Source of the DNA: Sphingobacterium composti
GTDB lineage: Bacteria; Bacteroidota; Bacteroidia; Sphingobacteriales; Sphingobacteriaceae
Length of the DNA stretch: 64,000 nt
Assembly (NCBI RefSeq): GCF_009829075.1
Contig: NZ_WUQZ01000018.1
Coordinates: 1 to 64,000, forward strand
Reading direction: 5' to 3'
Shown: piece after piece, positions 7,764 through 16,490 of the stretch
Numbering within the stretch: the stretch's first letter is position 1
How the letters are laid out: each line of letters starts with the position of its first letter
Notes under the pieces: model-generated
Told to the model about the DNA's origin: nothing
Databases searched by the model: none
Seen by the model: the letters and a program-made list of their open reading frames with translations, nothing else
Translations under genes and position numbers: made by a program

Positions 7764-9815
7764 ATGAGTGATTTTTTTTCGAAAAGGCGTAATAAATGGT
7801 TTGTGATTGTTGGTGCTTCCATTATTTTAGTTTTGGGAATTGGATTTGCGATAGGAATGTCCAAACGTCAAGGATTGTTGGATAAAGCAATATTCAAGGT
7901 TCAACAAAAGCTTCAGCGTGACTATAAGGTTAACTTTTCAGTTGATAAATATTACTTCTCAAGTTTAACAACTGTTGAGTTTAAAAATCTTTTAATTGTA
8001 CCAGAGGATAGGGATACATTAGCCTCAATCGAAACTTTTTCCGTTTCTGTTCGCGTGTTGCCACTTTTAATTGGAAATGTGGAAGTGGGTGCAATCGGAA
8101 TTGAGAATGGACATTTTTCATTAGTTAAAAAGGATTCACTAAGTAACTATGATTTTCTATTCAGAAAGAAAGATGTCTCTAAAGAGGTGAGACTTAATCA
8201 AGAATCGAAGGGGTTTGCAGATTTGGTAGAGCGTCTAAGTAATCAATTTTTTGCTTTAGTTCCAGATGACATGGATTTGAAAAATTTCGTCTTGTCGTAT
8301 GCAGATGATAAAATTACGCAAAAAGTCCGTATCCCTGATGCGCAAATGAATTCTGGACGTTTTGAGTCTTCTATTTTTCTTAATGACCATGATGCCGAAT
8401 GGGTGTTGTCGGGAAAGGTAGATGCTGGCGCACAGCGTATGCGTGTCGAAGTATCTTCAAAAGAGGCAGATGTAGAATTGCCCTTTTTGCGGAGTAAATT
8501 TGGTTTAGCAGTAAGTTTTGATAAACTGATTTTTGATTTAAAAGACGTAACAAAACTCAAAAAGAATTTATTAGAGGTGGGGGGAACATTTGCCTACGAG
8601 AACTTGAAAGTTTATCATTGGAGATTGTCAGATTCAACAATTGTTCTTCCTCAGGCTGAAATGGAAGGGGGATTGCAATTTGCAGACAATTATATAGCAT
8701 TGCGCGAGAACTCCACTCTTCGTGTGAATGACTTTTCCGTCTCTCCCAGAGTAAAAGTTGAACTTAAGCCTTCTAAAAAAATAGATCTTGCTTTGCATAC
8801 AGGAATGTTTCAGGCACAAGATTTCTTTGATGCATTGCCAAAAGGATTATTTCAAAATATAGAGGGGGTAAAAGTGGAAGGGGCCATCGCTTATGATTTG
8901 GATTTTTCAATTGATCTAGATAAGCCAGATGATCTGACTTTTGTATCTAAAATAGATGATGAGGATTTGAAAATTATGTCGTGGGGCAGCGCGAATATAG
9001 ATTCATTGAATCGATCGTTTGTATACGATGCATACAACGACACCGTGTTGGTCAAGAGGTTTGTTGTTGGGCCTGAAAATCCTAATTTCAGACCTTTGAG
9101 TCAAATTCCTTATGTACTTAAGACCACGGTTAGAAATACAGAAGATCCCTTCTTTTATAAACATAATGGTTTTGAACAAGAAGCCTTTAAATTATCCATA
9201 GCGACTAATGTGAAAGAGAAGATGTTTAAGCGTGGAGCTAGTACGATTTCGATGCAACTAGTTAAAAATGTTTTTTTGAATAGGAAAAAGACATTAAACC
9301 GGAAGTTTGAAGAAATCCTATTAGTCTGGTTGATGGAGGCTTCTGGGCAAGTAAGTAAAGATCGTCTATTTGAAATTTACTTAAATGTTATCGAATGGGG
9401 TAAGAACGTATATGGTATTACAGAAGCATCAGAATATTATTTTAAGAAAAAGCCAGAGCAATTGACTTTGGGTGAAAGTCTTTTCCTGTCGAGTATCATA
9501 CCAAGGCCAAAGACGGGATTATCATCCTTTGATCACACGGGACATCTTAAAAGTTGGGTTCAACGTCATTTTAATACCTATGGTTCTATTATGCGTAAGT
9601 TGGGGGAACTTAATGATGTTTCGGTGTCAGAAAATTATGGTTTCTACGACGTTGTATTGCAACCATCATTACGACCAAAAGCACCAGTAGTTAGAGATTC
9701 TACTTTTGATGTGCTTGATGAACACGAACTAATTATAAAAGAGATAGAGGCTGAAGAGAATGCACGAAAATCAATACTAGATAAATTAATTGGGGAAAAG
9801 CATGAAAATAATTGA
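7764..9815 (+). CDS. Membrane-anchored GT51 peptidoglycan transglycosylase with AsmA-like N-terminal region
   Basis: A 683-residue protein. One membrane helix lies at about 11-32. Residues about 35-420 are beta-rich and resemble AsmA/DUF3971-type repeats (VKNLLIV-like strand repeats, IGNVEVGAIGIENGHFSL). Residues about 455-600 form a GT51 glycosyltransferase domain: catalytic Glu460 in TEDPFF, the RGASTISMQLVKNVFL block, the LNRKFEE basic block and IYLNVIEWGKNVYGI. GT51 enzymes polymerise lipid II into glycan strands at the outer face of the inner membrane. There is no penicillin-binding transpeptidase domain, so it is monofunctional (MtgA-like). The last 14 bases overlap hpt. The N-terminal assignment is inferred from pattern. 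Confidence 0.88.
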   Translation: MSDFFSKRRNKWFVIVGASIILVLGIGFAIGMSKRQGLLDKAIFKVQQKLQRDYKVNFSVDKYYFSSLTTVEFKNLLIVPEDRDTLASIETFSVSVRVLPLLIGNVEVGAIGIENGHFSLVKKDSLSNYDFLFRKKDVSKEVRLNQESKGFADLVERLSNQFFALVPDDMDLKNFVLSYADDKITQKVRIPDAQMNSGRFESSIFLNDHDAEWVLSGKVDAGAQRMRVEVSSKEADVELPFLRSKFGLAVSFDKLIFDLKDVTKLKKNLLEVGGTFAYENLKVYHWRLSDSTIVLPQAEMEGGLQFADNYIALRENSTLRVNDFSVSPRVKVELKPSKKIDLALHTGMFQAQDFFDALPKGLFQNIEGVKVEGAIAYDLDFSIDLDKPDDLTFVSKIDDEDLKIMSWGSANIDSLNRSFVYDAYNDTVLVKRFVVGPENPNFRPLSQIPYVLKTTVRNTEDPFFYKHNGFEQEAFKLSIATNVKEKMFKRGASTISMQLVKNVFLNRKKTLNRKFEEILLVWLMEASGQVSKDRLFEIYLNVIEWGKNVYGITEASEYYFKKKPEQLTLGESLFLSSIIPRPKTGLSSFDHTGHLKSWVQRHFNTYGSIMRKLGELNDVSVSENYGFYDVVLQPSLRPKAPVVRDSTFDVLDEHELIIKEIEAEENARKSILDKLIGEKHENN

Positions 9816-10347
9816 GATTGATGATTTGCGTTTTGAGCCTTTCATCAGTTATGATCAAATAAAGAAGAGAATTCGGTTAATAGGGATTGATATTAATTTA
9901 CGTTATGAGGGCAGAAGGCCAGTATTTATTGGAGTCTTAAATGGGTGTTTTATGTTTATGGCTGATTTGATGAAAGAAATTCATATTGAAAGTGAAATGA
10001 GTTTTGTCAAATTGGCATCCTATTCAGGAACTGCTCAAGGAAATATTGCGGAATTGATAGGAGTGGGTTTGGATTTGAAAGATAGGGAAGTAATTATTGT
10101 TGAAGATGTAGTGGATAGTGGTAATTCCTTGAAATTTACTATTGATGCATTAAGAAATGAAGGCGCAAAAAGTATTTCCGTTTGTAGTCTTTTGTTGAAG
10201 CCTTCATGTTTGCAACATGAATTTGATAATATAGAATATGTAGGCTTTGAGATTGATAAAGAGTTTGTGATTGGGTATGGTCTAGATTACAACGGTTATT
10301 ACCGTAATCTCAAAGATATTTATAAAGAGGTGACTTTAGGAGATTAA
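9802..10347 (+). CDS. hpt: Hypoxanthine phosphoribosyltransferase
   Basis: A 181-residue protein. The ATG at 9802 is chosen over an upstream in-frame TTG because a purine-rich GGGGAAAAG precedes it and the family starts close to MKIIEID. The PRPP-binding signature EVIIVEDVVDSGNSL lies near 97-112, and FIGVLNGCFMFMADL near 50 forms the PPi loop region. It converts hypoxanthine/guanine plus PRPP to IMP/GMP in purine salvage. It overlaps the GT51 gene by 14 bases, implying translational coupling, and its end overlaps the convergent tag gene by 4 bases. Confidence 0.93.
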   Translation: MKIIEIDDLRFEPFISYDQIKKRIRLIGIDINLRYEGRRPVFIGVLNGCFMFMADLMKEIHIESEMSFVKLASYSGTAQGNIAELIGVGLDLKDREVIIVEDVVDSGNSLKFTIDALRNEGAKSISVCSLLLKPSCLQHEFDNIEYVGFEIDKEFVIGYGLDYNGYYRNLKDIYKEVTLGD

Positions 10348-10910
10348 TTCCTAAAGTCACAACTTTGCAAGTGGTCGTTAACCATGCCGACAGCCTGCAT
10401 ATACGCATAGCAGATTGTACTCCCAAAAAACTTTATACCTCTTTTCTTTAAATCTTTAGCTATAGCTTTTGATTCAATTGATTCTACAGGAGCATCTTTT
10501 AAAGTTTCCACCTTATTTTCAATACGCTGTTGATTTGGAAGAAATTGGTACAAGTAATTGTAAAAAGAACCAAACTCTTTCTGAATAGCAATAAATATTT
10601 GCGCATTTGAAATGGAAGCCTCTATTTTGCCGCGATGCCGAATGATTGCGGGATCTTGAACTATATTCTCTACGTCCTCTTGTGTAAATCTTGCTACTTT
10701 TTCTACATTAAAGTCAGCAAATAATCTTCTGTATCCCTCCCTACGGCGCAAAATTGTGATCCAGCTTAATCCAGCCTGTGCGGATTCTAATATTAAAAAT
10801 TCGAATAATGTCTTATCATCTTTTACTTGTTTGCCCCATTCCTCATCATGATACTGGGAATATAAGGGATCGTCACCGCACCAAGGGCAACGTTGTACAG
10901 TAGTTGTCAT
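10344..10910 (-). CDS. tag: DNA-3-methyladenine glycosylase I
   Basis: A 188-residue protein of typical Tag length. Family hallmarks are visible: N-terminal zinc ligands and fold start RCPWCGDDPLYSQYHDEEWG, the helix FEFLILESAQAGLSW, IRHRGKIEASISNA, and the C-terminal FFGSTICYAYMQAVGMVNDH with the second zinc-binding part (H...C). It removes 3-methyladenine from alkylated DNA. It is convergent with hpt and divergent from the DUF4271 gene 43 bases away. Confidence 0.95.
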   Translation of the reverse strand: MTTTVQRCPWCGDDPLYSQYHDEEWGKQVKDDKTLFEFLILESAQAGLSWITILRRREGYRRLFADFNVEKVARFTQEDVENIVQDPAIIRHRGKIEASISNAQIFIAIQKEFGSFYNYLYQFLPNQQRIENKVETLKDAPVESIESKAIAKDLKKRGIKFFGSTICYAYMQAVGMVNDHLQSCDFRN

Positions 10911-10938
10911 AATTGTTTAAAAATATACTACAAAATCA

Positions 10939-10946
10939 TACCTTTG
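10939..10946 (+). promoter_or_regulatory. -7 box directly upstream of the DUF4271 start
   Basis: TACCTTTG matches TAnnTTTG exactly and ends 7 bases before the ATG at 10954. Transcription would begin at or within a few bases of the start codon. Confidence 0.5.
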
Positions 10947-10953
10947 ACTTTGT

Positions 10954-11940
10954 ATGTTAGGAAATAACTATTTGAAGCAAATTATAAAAAATAAGCAACA
11001 TATCATGTTGTTTTTATTTTTGTTGTGTTCCTACATAACGTCTGCAAAGCAGGAAGACTCACTATCCGTACATAACGAAGTCGGAATTGAAGATGTTCAG
11101 ATCGATACATTAACGCAATCTCAGAAGAGTGCTTTACCATTTAATTATGTTATTTTGGATACAAATGCTACTGCCATATCCAATCCCATTCGAGATAGCT
11201 TATTAAGTATTATCGAGATTGAATACACTGATTTGGGTGCGTGGTTCGCAAAGATGGATAAGCTAAAAAAAGCACGTAATCTATCACCGCAAATAGAAAA
11301 ATTAAATAGACCAATATGGCTTGTTTCGGTGTTGATTCTTATTCTGCTCAGCATAGGTTTAGTTCGGATTTTCTTCTATCCAACTTTCTTGAATATTATT
11401 TATGGATGTTTCAACGAAAGGGTTTTAGCGCAAATTAGTAAGGAGGATAATGTATTGACTTCATGGCCATACATCTTTTTATATATAATATTTAGCTTCT
11501 CACTGGGGTTATTTTTATTAATATATTTTAGTGCAAAACAGGATTTACTCTTTCTTACAATCAATAATTTTACACGATTGTCTCTCATTATCGGTGTGAT
11601 GTTTGTGGCCAAATTGCTACTAGTACGAATTATCTCTGTGATTTTTGAGACAGAGAAATTAGCTCGCAATTATATCACAATGTTGTATATTGTGTACTTT
11701 AATAGCCTATTATTCCTCATTCCTCTACTTATTTTGGCGGTCTTTTTGCCGTTCTCATATATAGATATATTGGTAGTGATATTAGTTGTAGGTACCATTT
11801 TTCTCTTTACCTATCGAATGATTCGTACAGCTTTTAATTTATTAGGTAATCTAAAGTTTTCAATCTTTTATTTAATTCTTTATCTTTGTGCCTTAGAAAT
11901 AGCACCGATTTTGATATTAGTGAAATCACTAAACAATTAA
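10954..11940 (+). CDS. DUF4271 integral membrane protein
   Basis: A 328-residue protein. A hydrophobic N-terminal segment (IMLFLFLLCSYITSA) is followed by an extracytoplasmic stretch of about 80 residues, and then several transmembrane helices from about 120 to the C-terminus (WLVSVLILILLSIGLVRIFF; IFLYIIFSFSLGLFLLIYF; FIYIDILVVILVVG-like segments). The pairing with hemD 10 bases downstream is the arrangement I associate with DUF4271 proteins in Bacteroidota. No catalytic motif is visible and the function is unknown. It probably forms a two-gene operon with hemD. Confidence 0.82.
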   Translation: MLGNNYLKQIIKNKQHIMLFLFLLCSYITSAKQEDSLSVHNEVGIEDVQIDTLTQSQKSALPFNYVILDTNATAISNPIRDSLLSIIEIEYTDLGAWFAKMDKLKKARNLSPQIEKLNRPIWLVSVLILILLSIGLVRIFFYPTFLNIIYGCFNERVLAQISKEDNVLTSWPYIFLYIIFSFSLGLFLLIYFSAKQDLLFLTINNFTRLSLIIGVMFVAKLLLVRIISVIFETEKLARNYITMLYIVYFNSLLFLIPLLILAVFLPFSYIDILVVILVVGTIFLFTYRMIRTAFNLLGNLKFSIFYLILYLCALEIAPILILVKSLNN

Positions 11941-11950
11941 ATAAAAGTTT

Positions 11951-12718
11951 ATGCAGATTGATGTTGCTAGAGCTAAGAAAGTTAAAAGCATCTTAGTTAC
12001 TTTACCAAGACCAGAAAATGATAAGTCTCCTTATTTTGCGTTAGCGGAAAAATATAACTTAAAATTAGATTTTCGTGGTTTTATACATGTGGAGGGAGTT
12101 CCTGCAAAAGAGATTAGAAAAGAAAGAATCAATTTTGCTGAACATACTGCAGTAATTTTCACCAGTAAGAATGCCGTAGATCATTTTTTCAGAGTATGTG
12201 AAGAAATGCGTTTTGAAGTATCTGCTGAAATGAAATACTTTTGTATTTCAGAGGCTATCGCGCTTTATTTACAGAAATATATTCAGTACCGTAAGCGTAA
12301 GATATTCTTCGGAAAACAAACGGCGAAGGATTTGGAAGAAGTATTGAAAAAGCACAGTAAAGAAAAATTCTTATTCCCTTGTTCGGATGTGGCTAATGAG
12401 GAAACTCAAAAGTGGCTTCAAGAAAATGGCTATAATTTTACGCCAGCTGTATTGTTCAAGACTGTAATTACCGATATTACAGATTTGAAAGATGTATTCT
12501 ATGATGTGATTGTTTTCTTTAGTCCATCTAGTGTACAATCATTATATGAAAACTTCCCTGACTTTGTTCAAAATAATACGCGCATCGCAGCTTTCGGAGC
12601 CACTACGCAACAAGCCTTGTTGGATAAGGGGTTAATACTTGATATTCCTGCACCTACTCCAGTAGCACCAAGTATGACAATGGCTGTAGAGCAGTATATT
12701 AAAATGGTAAACAAATAA
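11951..12718 (+). CDS. hemD: Uroporphyrinogen-III synthase
   Basis: A 255-residue protein with the two-lobed HemD pattern: ILVTLPRPENDKSPYFALAEKY near the start, VIFTSKNAVDHFF at about 70, FPCSDVANEET near 150, DVIVFFSPSSVQSLYENF near 195, and the C-terminal RIAAFGATTQQAL. The enzyme cyclises hydroxymethylbilane with D-ring inversion to uroporphyrinogen III in tetrapyrrole synthesis. Sequence conservation in this family is low, so the call rests on motif order and the DUF4271 neighbour. A clear terminator follows at 12741. Confidence 0.88.
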   Translation: MQIDVARAKKVKSILVTLPRPENDKSPYFALAEKYNLKLDFRGFIHVEGVPAKEIRKERINFAEHTAVIFTSKNAVDHFFRVCEEMRFEVSAEMKYFCISEAIALYLQKYIQYRKRKIFFGKQTAKDLEEVLKKHSKEKFLFPCSDVANEETQKWLQENGYNFTPAVLFKTVITDITDLKDVFYDVIVFFSPSSVQSLYENFPDFVQNNTRIAAFGATTQQALLDKGLILDIPAPTPVAPSMTMAVEQYIKMVNK

Positions 12719-12740
12719 CTTTTATAAGTTTTATAACATA

Positions 12741-12771
12741 AAAGGTCAGTAATTAAAATGCTGACCTTTTC
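12741..12771 (+). terminator. Intrinsic terminator after hemD
   Basis: 9-bp perfect stem AAAGGTCAG/CTGACCTTT (12741-12749 / 12761-12769) followed by TTTCTCG. Confidence 0.75.
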
Positions 12772-12907
12772 TCGTTATTTGGCTACAAGTTTAGATACTT
12801 TTTCAATTAATTTTAATTAAACTTTCTTAAATGCCATAATTAGCTTATTTTTACTTGAATTTCAAGGCGATTAAATGCGTTGAACTAACCTGTATTGCTA
12901 TAGACTT

Positions 12908-14206
12908 ATGATTGTTAATCATTTGATGTTAAAATATATTTTCGGAATTCTGCTAATTGTACTGACTATTGGATGTAAGACATCTACGAATAATGGAGAA
13001 TTGATTGGAGTACGATTAGACAAACTAAAAAAAAGTAAGACTCCATATGGAATGGTTTTAGTACCTGGTGGTACATTTATCATGGGGCAGTCGGATGAGG
13101 ATATTACATATTCTCAAACAGCTCAAAATCGTCAGGTGACTATCGCGCCATTTTATATTGACGATTCTGAAATATCCAATAGTGAATATAGACAATTTGT
13201 TTATTGGGTTCGTGATTCCATTATGGTAACCGATTATTTAGGAGATCCTTCTTATTTTTTACAAAGTCAAGGACAAGGTAGCACTAAATATATCGATTGG
13301 GAAAAAGTAAGACGACAATCTCCATGGCGCTCTACCGATGCTAATGTAAAAACACGTTTGGAAAGCATGTATTACCAAGGTGATGATAAGTTGTTTGGTA
13401 AGAATGAAATGGATGTTCGCTTGGTAAATTATCATTATGAATGGTATGATTTGGAGAATGCAATTCGCCACAAGAATGATCGCACAAAAAAGCGTTCAGA
13501 TTTTATTCACAGAGAGAAAATAAGCATTTATCCGGACACCACAGTTTGGATGACAGACTTTCATTATGCGGCAAATGAACCACTTGTAAAAGGTTACTTT
13601 TCGCACCCATCATATGACGATTACCCGGTGGTAGGTGTGAGTTGGAAGCAAGCTCAAGCCTTCAATGCTTGGCGAACAAATTTATATAATAATCAAGCTA
13701 CAAAAGATAAAAGACCTCATCGTATTGATTACCAATTGCCTACTGAGGCAGAATGGGAGTATGCTGCTCGTGGTGGTCGTGTCGGTTCACCATATCCATG
13801 GGGAGGACCGACTGCGCGTAATGCGCGTGGATGTTTAATGGCGAATTTTAAGCCTGGTCGCGGTAATTATGTAGAGGATAGCTATGCATATACAGCTCCA
13901 GTCTATTCTTATTTTCCAAATGATTATGGTTTGTATAATATGGCTGGAAATGTATCTGAATGGACGCAATCATCTTATGATGAATCGGGGTATTCTTATG
14001 TACATGATATGAATCCTACTTATAATTATTCTGCTAAAGAAGGCGATACCGAAACAATGAAACGTAAGGTAATACGTGGTGGTTCTTGGAAGGATATCGG
14101 ATTCTTTTTGCAAAATGGTACAAGACAATATGAATTTCAAGATACAGCCAAATCTTATCTTGGTTTTAGATCAGTAACACGTGTGGCGGGATCCGCTTCT
14201 AAATAG
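12908..14206 (+). CDS. gldK: Type IX secretion / gliding lipoprotein GldK (PorK)
   Basis: A 432-residue protein with an N-terminal lipoprotein signal ending in lipobox LTIGC (Cys about 25). The rest is an FGE-sulfatase-type fold: GMVLVPGGTFIMGQSDED near 50, DYPVVGVSWKQAQAFNAWR near 240, LPTEAEWEYAARGG near 278, YNMAGNVSEW near 345, and RKVIRGGSWKD with GFRSVTR at the end. GldK forms the periplasmic ring with GldN beneath the type IX translocon. First gene of gldKLMN; the gap to gldL is 55 bases. The ATG at 12926 is an alternative start that would also keep the signal. Confidence 0.95.
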   Translation: MIVNHLMLKYIFGILLIVLTIGCKTSTNNGELIGVRLDKLKKSKTPYGMVLVPGGTFIMGQSDEDITYSQTAQNRQVTIAPFYIDDSEISNSEYRQFVYWVRDSIMVTDYLGDPSYFLQSQGQGSTKYIDWEKVRRQSPWRSTDANVKTRLESMYYQGDDKLFGKNEMDVRLVNYHYEWYDLENAIRHKNDRTKKRSDFIHREKISIYPDTTVWMTDFHYAANEPLVKGYFSHPSYDDYPVVGVSWKQAQAFNAWRTNLYNNQATKDKRPHRIDYQLPTEAEWEYAARGGRVGSPYPWGGPTARNARGCLMANFKPGRGNYVEDSYAYTAPVYSYFPNDYGLYNMAGNVSEWTQSSYDESGYSYVHDMNPTYNYSAKEGDTETMKRKVIRGGSWKDIGFFLQNGTRQYEFQDTAKSYLGFRSVTRVAGSASK

Positions 14207-14261
14207 AAAATTAAATTAAAAAAATACTAACTCAACAAACCTAAATAATATACAAGTAATT

Positions 14262-14909
14262 ATGGCAAAGAAGAAAAAATTTGGTTTCAGCATCAATACA
14301 TTAATTAATTGGGGTGCATCAGTGGTTATTGTAGGATTAATGTTTAAAATTCTTCATTTCAAAGGTGGGGAATGGATGATTGGAATTGGATTGGCAGTTG
14401 AAGCGTTGTTATTTTTCATAATGGGCTTTATGGCTTCAGAGAAAGATGTTGATTGGACTCGTGTATATCCAGAATTGGACGAAGAATTCTCTGGTGAATT
14501 GCCAACACGAAGTGTGCAAGCCCCAGCAATTGCTCAGCCTGCAGCAATTGGAAATACTGCTGCTTTAGATAAATTATTGCAAGACGCTAAAATAGATGAA
14601 AATTTAATTGGAAACTTAGGTGATGGTCTTCGCGCATTTGGTGACAAGGTTGCGTCTATTTCCAAAGTAGCTGATACGGCTACCGCTACTAATCAATTTG
14701 CGGACAAATTAAATGCCGCGTCAACAGGAGCTTCCCAATTAAGTCATGCATTCGAGCGTGCAGCTGCAGATTTGCAGACTTTTAATGAAGCTTCGGCTGA
14801 TATGCAACAGTTTAAGGAGCAAGTTTCAGCGTTTAATAAGAATTTGTCTTCGCTTAATGCGGTGTACGGAAATATGTTGTCAGCGATGAATATCAATAAT
14901 CGTGCATAA
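14262..14909 (+). CDS. gldL: Type IX secretion motor protein GldL
   Basis: A 215-residue protein with two membrane helices near the N-terminus (about 12-30, INWGASVVIVGLMFKILHF; about 37-57, WMIGIGLAVEALLFFIMGFM). A cytoplasmic region of about 150 residues is Ala/Gln-rich with coiled-coil character. A membrane Glu in GLAVEALLFF is the kind of residue known to be needed for proton-driven torque in GldL. With GldM it forms the inner-membrane rotary motor that powers secretion and gliding. Second gene of the operon. Confidence 0.95.
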   Translation: MAKKKKFGFSINTLINWGASVVIVGLMFKILHFKGGEWMIGIGLAVEALLFFIMGFMASEKDVDWTRVYPELDEEFSGELPTRSVQAPAIAQPAAIGNTAALDKLLQDAKIDENLIGNLGDGLRAFGDKVASISKVADTATATNQFADKLNAASTGASQLSHAFERAAADLQTFNEASADMQQFKEQVSAFNKNLSSLNAVYGNMLSAMNINNRA

Positions 14910-14951
14910 TTGTAGTAAAATCTAAGATTTAACGTAGAGAAATTACAAGAC

Positions 14952-16475
14952 ATGGCAGGACAAAAGGAAACTCCAAGACAACGGATGATTGGAATACTTT
15001 ATTTGGTGTTACTAGGGTTAGTAGCATTGAATGTAAGTGATTCCATTTTAGATGCATTTAAGAATTTGGGTAATAGCTTAAGTACTTCTACTCAAAATAC
15101 ACAAACGGGTATTGATAATATGTTTTTGTCTTTTAGAGAGACAAAATTGAAGGAAAATCCAGAAAGAGCACAGCCAATATTACAGAAGGCAGAACAAGCA
15201 CAAGCGTTAGTCGCAAAATTAACTGCACAAGTGGCAGAATATAACAAGTTGCTTGCGTCTGAAGGTGGAGGAGTTGATGAGGAAACAGGAGATGTAAAAT
15301 TCAGAAGCAGCACAGATATTTCTGCGCGTTTAATGATTAATGAAAAAAGAGGAAAACAACTTCGTGACTTAATTAATCAGACTTCTGCTGAGCTTAAAAA
15401 ATTAACAAACAATGAAGTAAGCTTTGCATTAGCTGCGGAAGATCCAGCTCCACGAGGCGGAATTAGGAAATCATGGGAAGAATCGAACTTTGGTGATGGA
15501 ATTCCATTGACAGCAGCCATTACTGCATTAGAAAAAATTAATGCAGATGCAAAAAATGCGGAATCAGCGGTGGTGAAGCATATTTTTGGAAAAATGGATC
15601 AAGCTGTGGTAAACTTAGATAAGTTTGCAGCAGTGGCAGTAGCGCCAACTTCTTATTTGATTGCTGGTCAGCCTTATACAGCTAAAGTTTTTTTGACAGC
15701 TTATGATTCAAAATCAAATCCAAAAATATCTGTAAATGGATCGTCAATTCCGGTTACAGATGGTCAAGGAACTTATTCTTATACACCAGGAGTAGGAACG
15801 CATACCTGGAAAGGATCAATTTCTGTGCAGCAAACTGATGGTACTGTAAAAATATATGAGACAGAGCCTATGACATTTCAGGTGTCACAACCTTCTGCTG
15901 TAGTATCTCCTGATGCAATGAATGTAATGTACATTGGCGTTGATAATCCATTGTCTATTTCAGCACCAGGTGTACCTGCTGAATCGCTTAAATTGTCAGG
16001 GTCTGGTGTTACATTGAATGCGAGAGGTGGTGGAAAATTCACCGCACGTGTTTCTAGTCCAGGTGAAGTAACATTAAATGTTAGTGCGACTATTGATGGT
16101 AAAACACAAAATTTGGGTGTTTCAAAATTCCGCGTAAAGCGTATTCCAAAACCTACTGCAAAAATTGGTGGTAAAGATGGTGGTCGAATTTCTGCAGCGC
16201 AATTGAGAGGGCAGTCTGTTGTTTCAGCATCATTAGAAAATTTTGATTTTGATGCTAAATTTCAAGTGACTAAATTTAATATGTATATCAGTAAGCCTCG
16301 CGTAGATCCTATTGGACCTTACGCAGCTTCAGGAAATAGTTTTAGTGGACAAATGAAATCAGCATTATCAGGAATTACTGCAGGTTCAGTAGTTATGATT
16401 TATGACATTGTGGGGGTCGGGCCTGATGGTGTCGCTCAGAATTTGAATGCTATTACATTTCAAGTAACGAACTAA
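14952..16475 (+). CDS. gldM: Type IX secretion motor protein GldM
   Basis: A 507-residue protein. The family start MAGQKETPRQRMIGILYLVL is present. A single membrane helix at about 13-33 is followed by helical periplasmic domain D1 and beta-sandwich domains D2-D4 (e.g. APTSYLIAGQPYTAKVFLTAYD near 235). GldM is the long periplasmic shaft that passes through the peptidoglycan to the GldK/N ring. It sits 42 bases after gldL and 15 bases before gldN. Confidence 0.96.
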   Translation: MAGQKETPRQRMIGILYLVLLGLVALNVSDSILDAFKNLGNSLSTSTQNTQTGIDNMFLSFRETKLKENPERAQPILQKAEQAQALVAKLTAQVAEYNKLLASEGGGVDEETGDVKFRSSTDISARLMINEKRGKQLRDLINQTSAELKKLTNNEVSFALAAEDPAPRGGIRKSWEESNFGDGIPLTAAITALEKINADAKNAESAVVKHIFGKMDQAVVNLDKFAAVAVAPTSYLIAGQPYTAKVFLTAYDSKSNPKISVNGSSIPVTDGQGTYSYTPGVGTHTWKGSISVQQTDGTVKIYETEPMTFQVSQPSAVVSPDAMNVMYIGVDNPLSISAPGVPAESLKLSGSGVTLNARGGGKFTARVSSPGEVTLNVSATIDGKTQNLGVSKFRVKRIPKPTAKIGGKDGGRISAAQLRGQSVVSASLENFDFDAKFQVTKFNMYISKPRVDPIGPYAASGNSFSGQMKSALSGITAGSVVMIYDIVGVGPDGVAQNLNAITFQVTN

Positions 16476-16490
16476 TAGAATTTATATTCT

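Noticed and set aside
8243..8560. 105-codon minus-strand frame in the GT51 gene
   Set aside because: Antisense shadow; the plus-strand frame has continuous family motifs.
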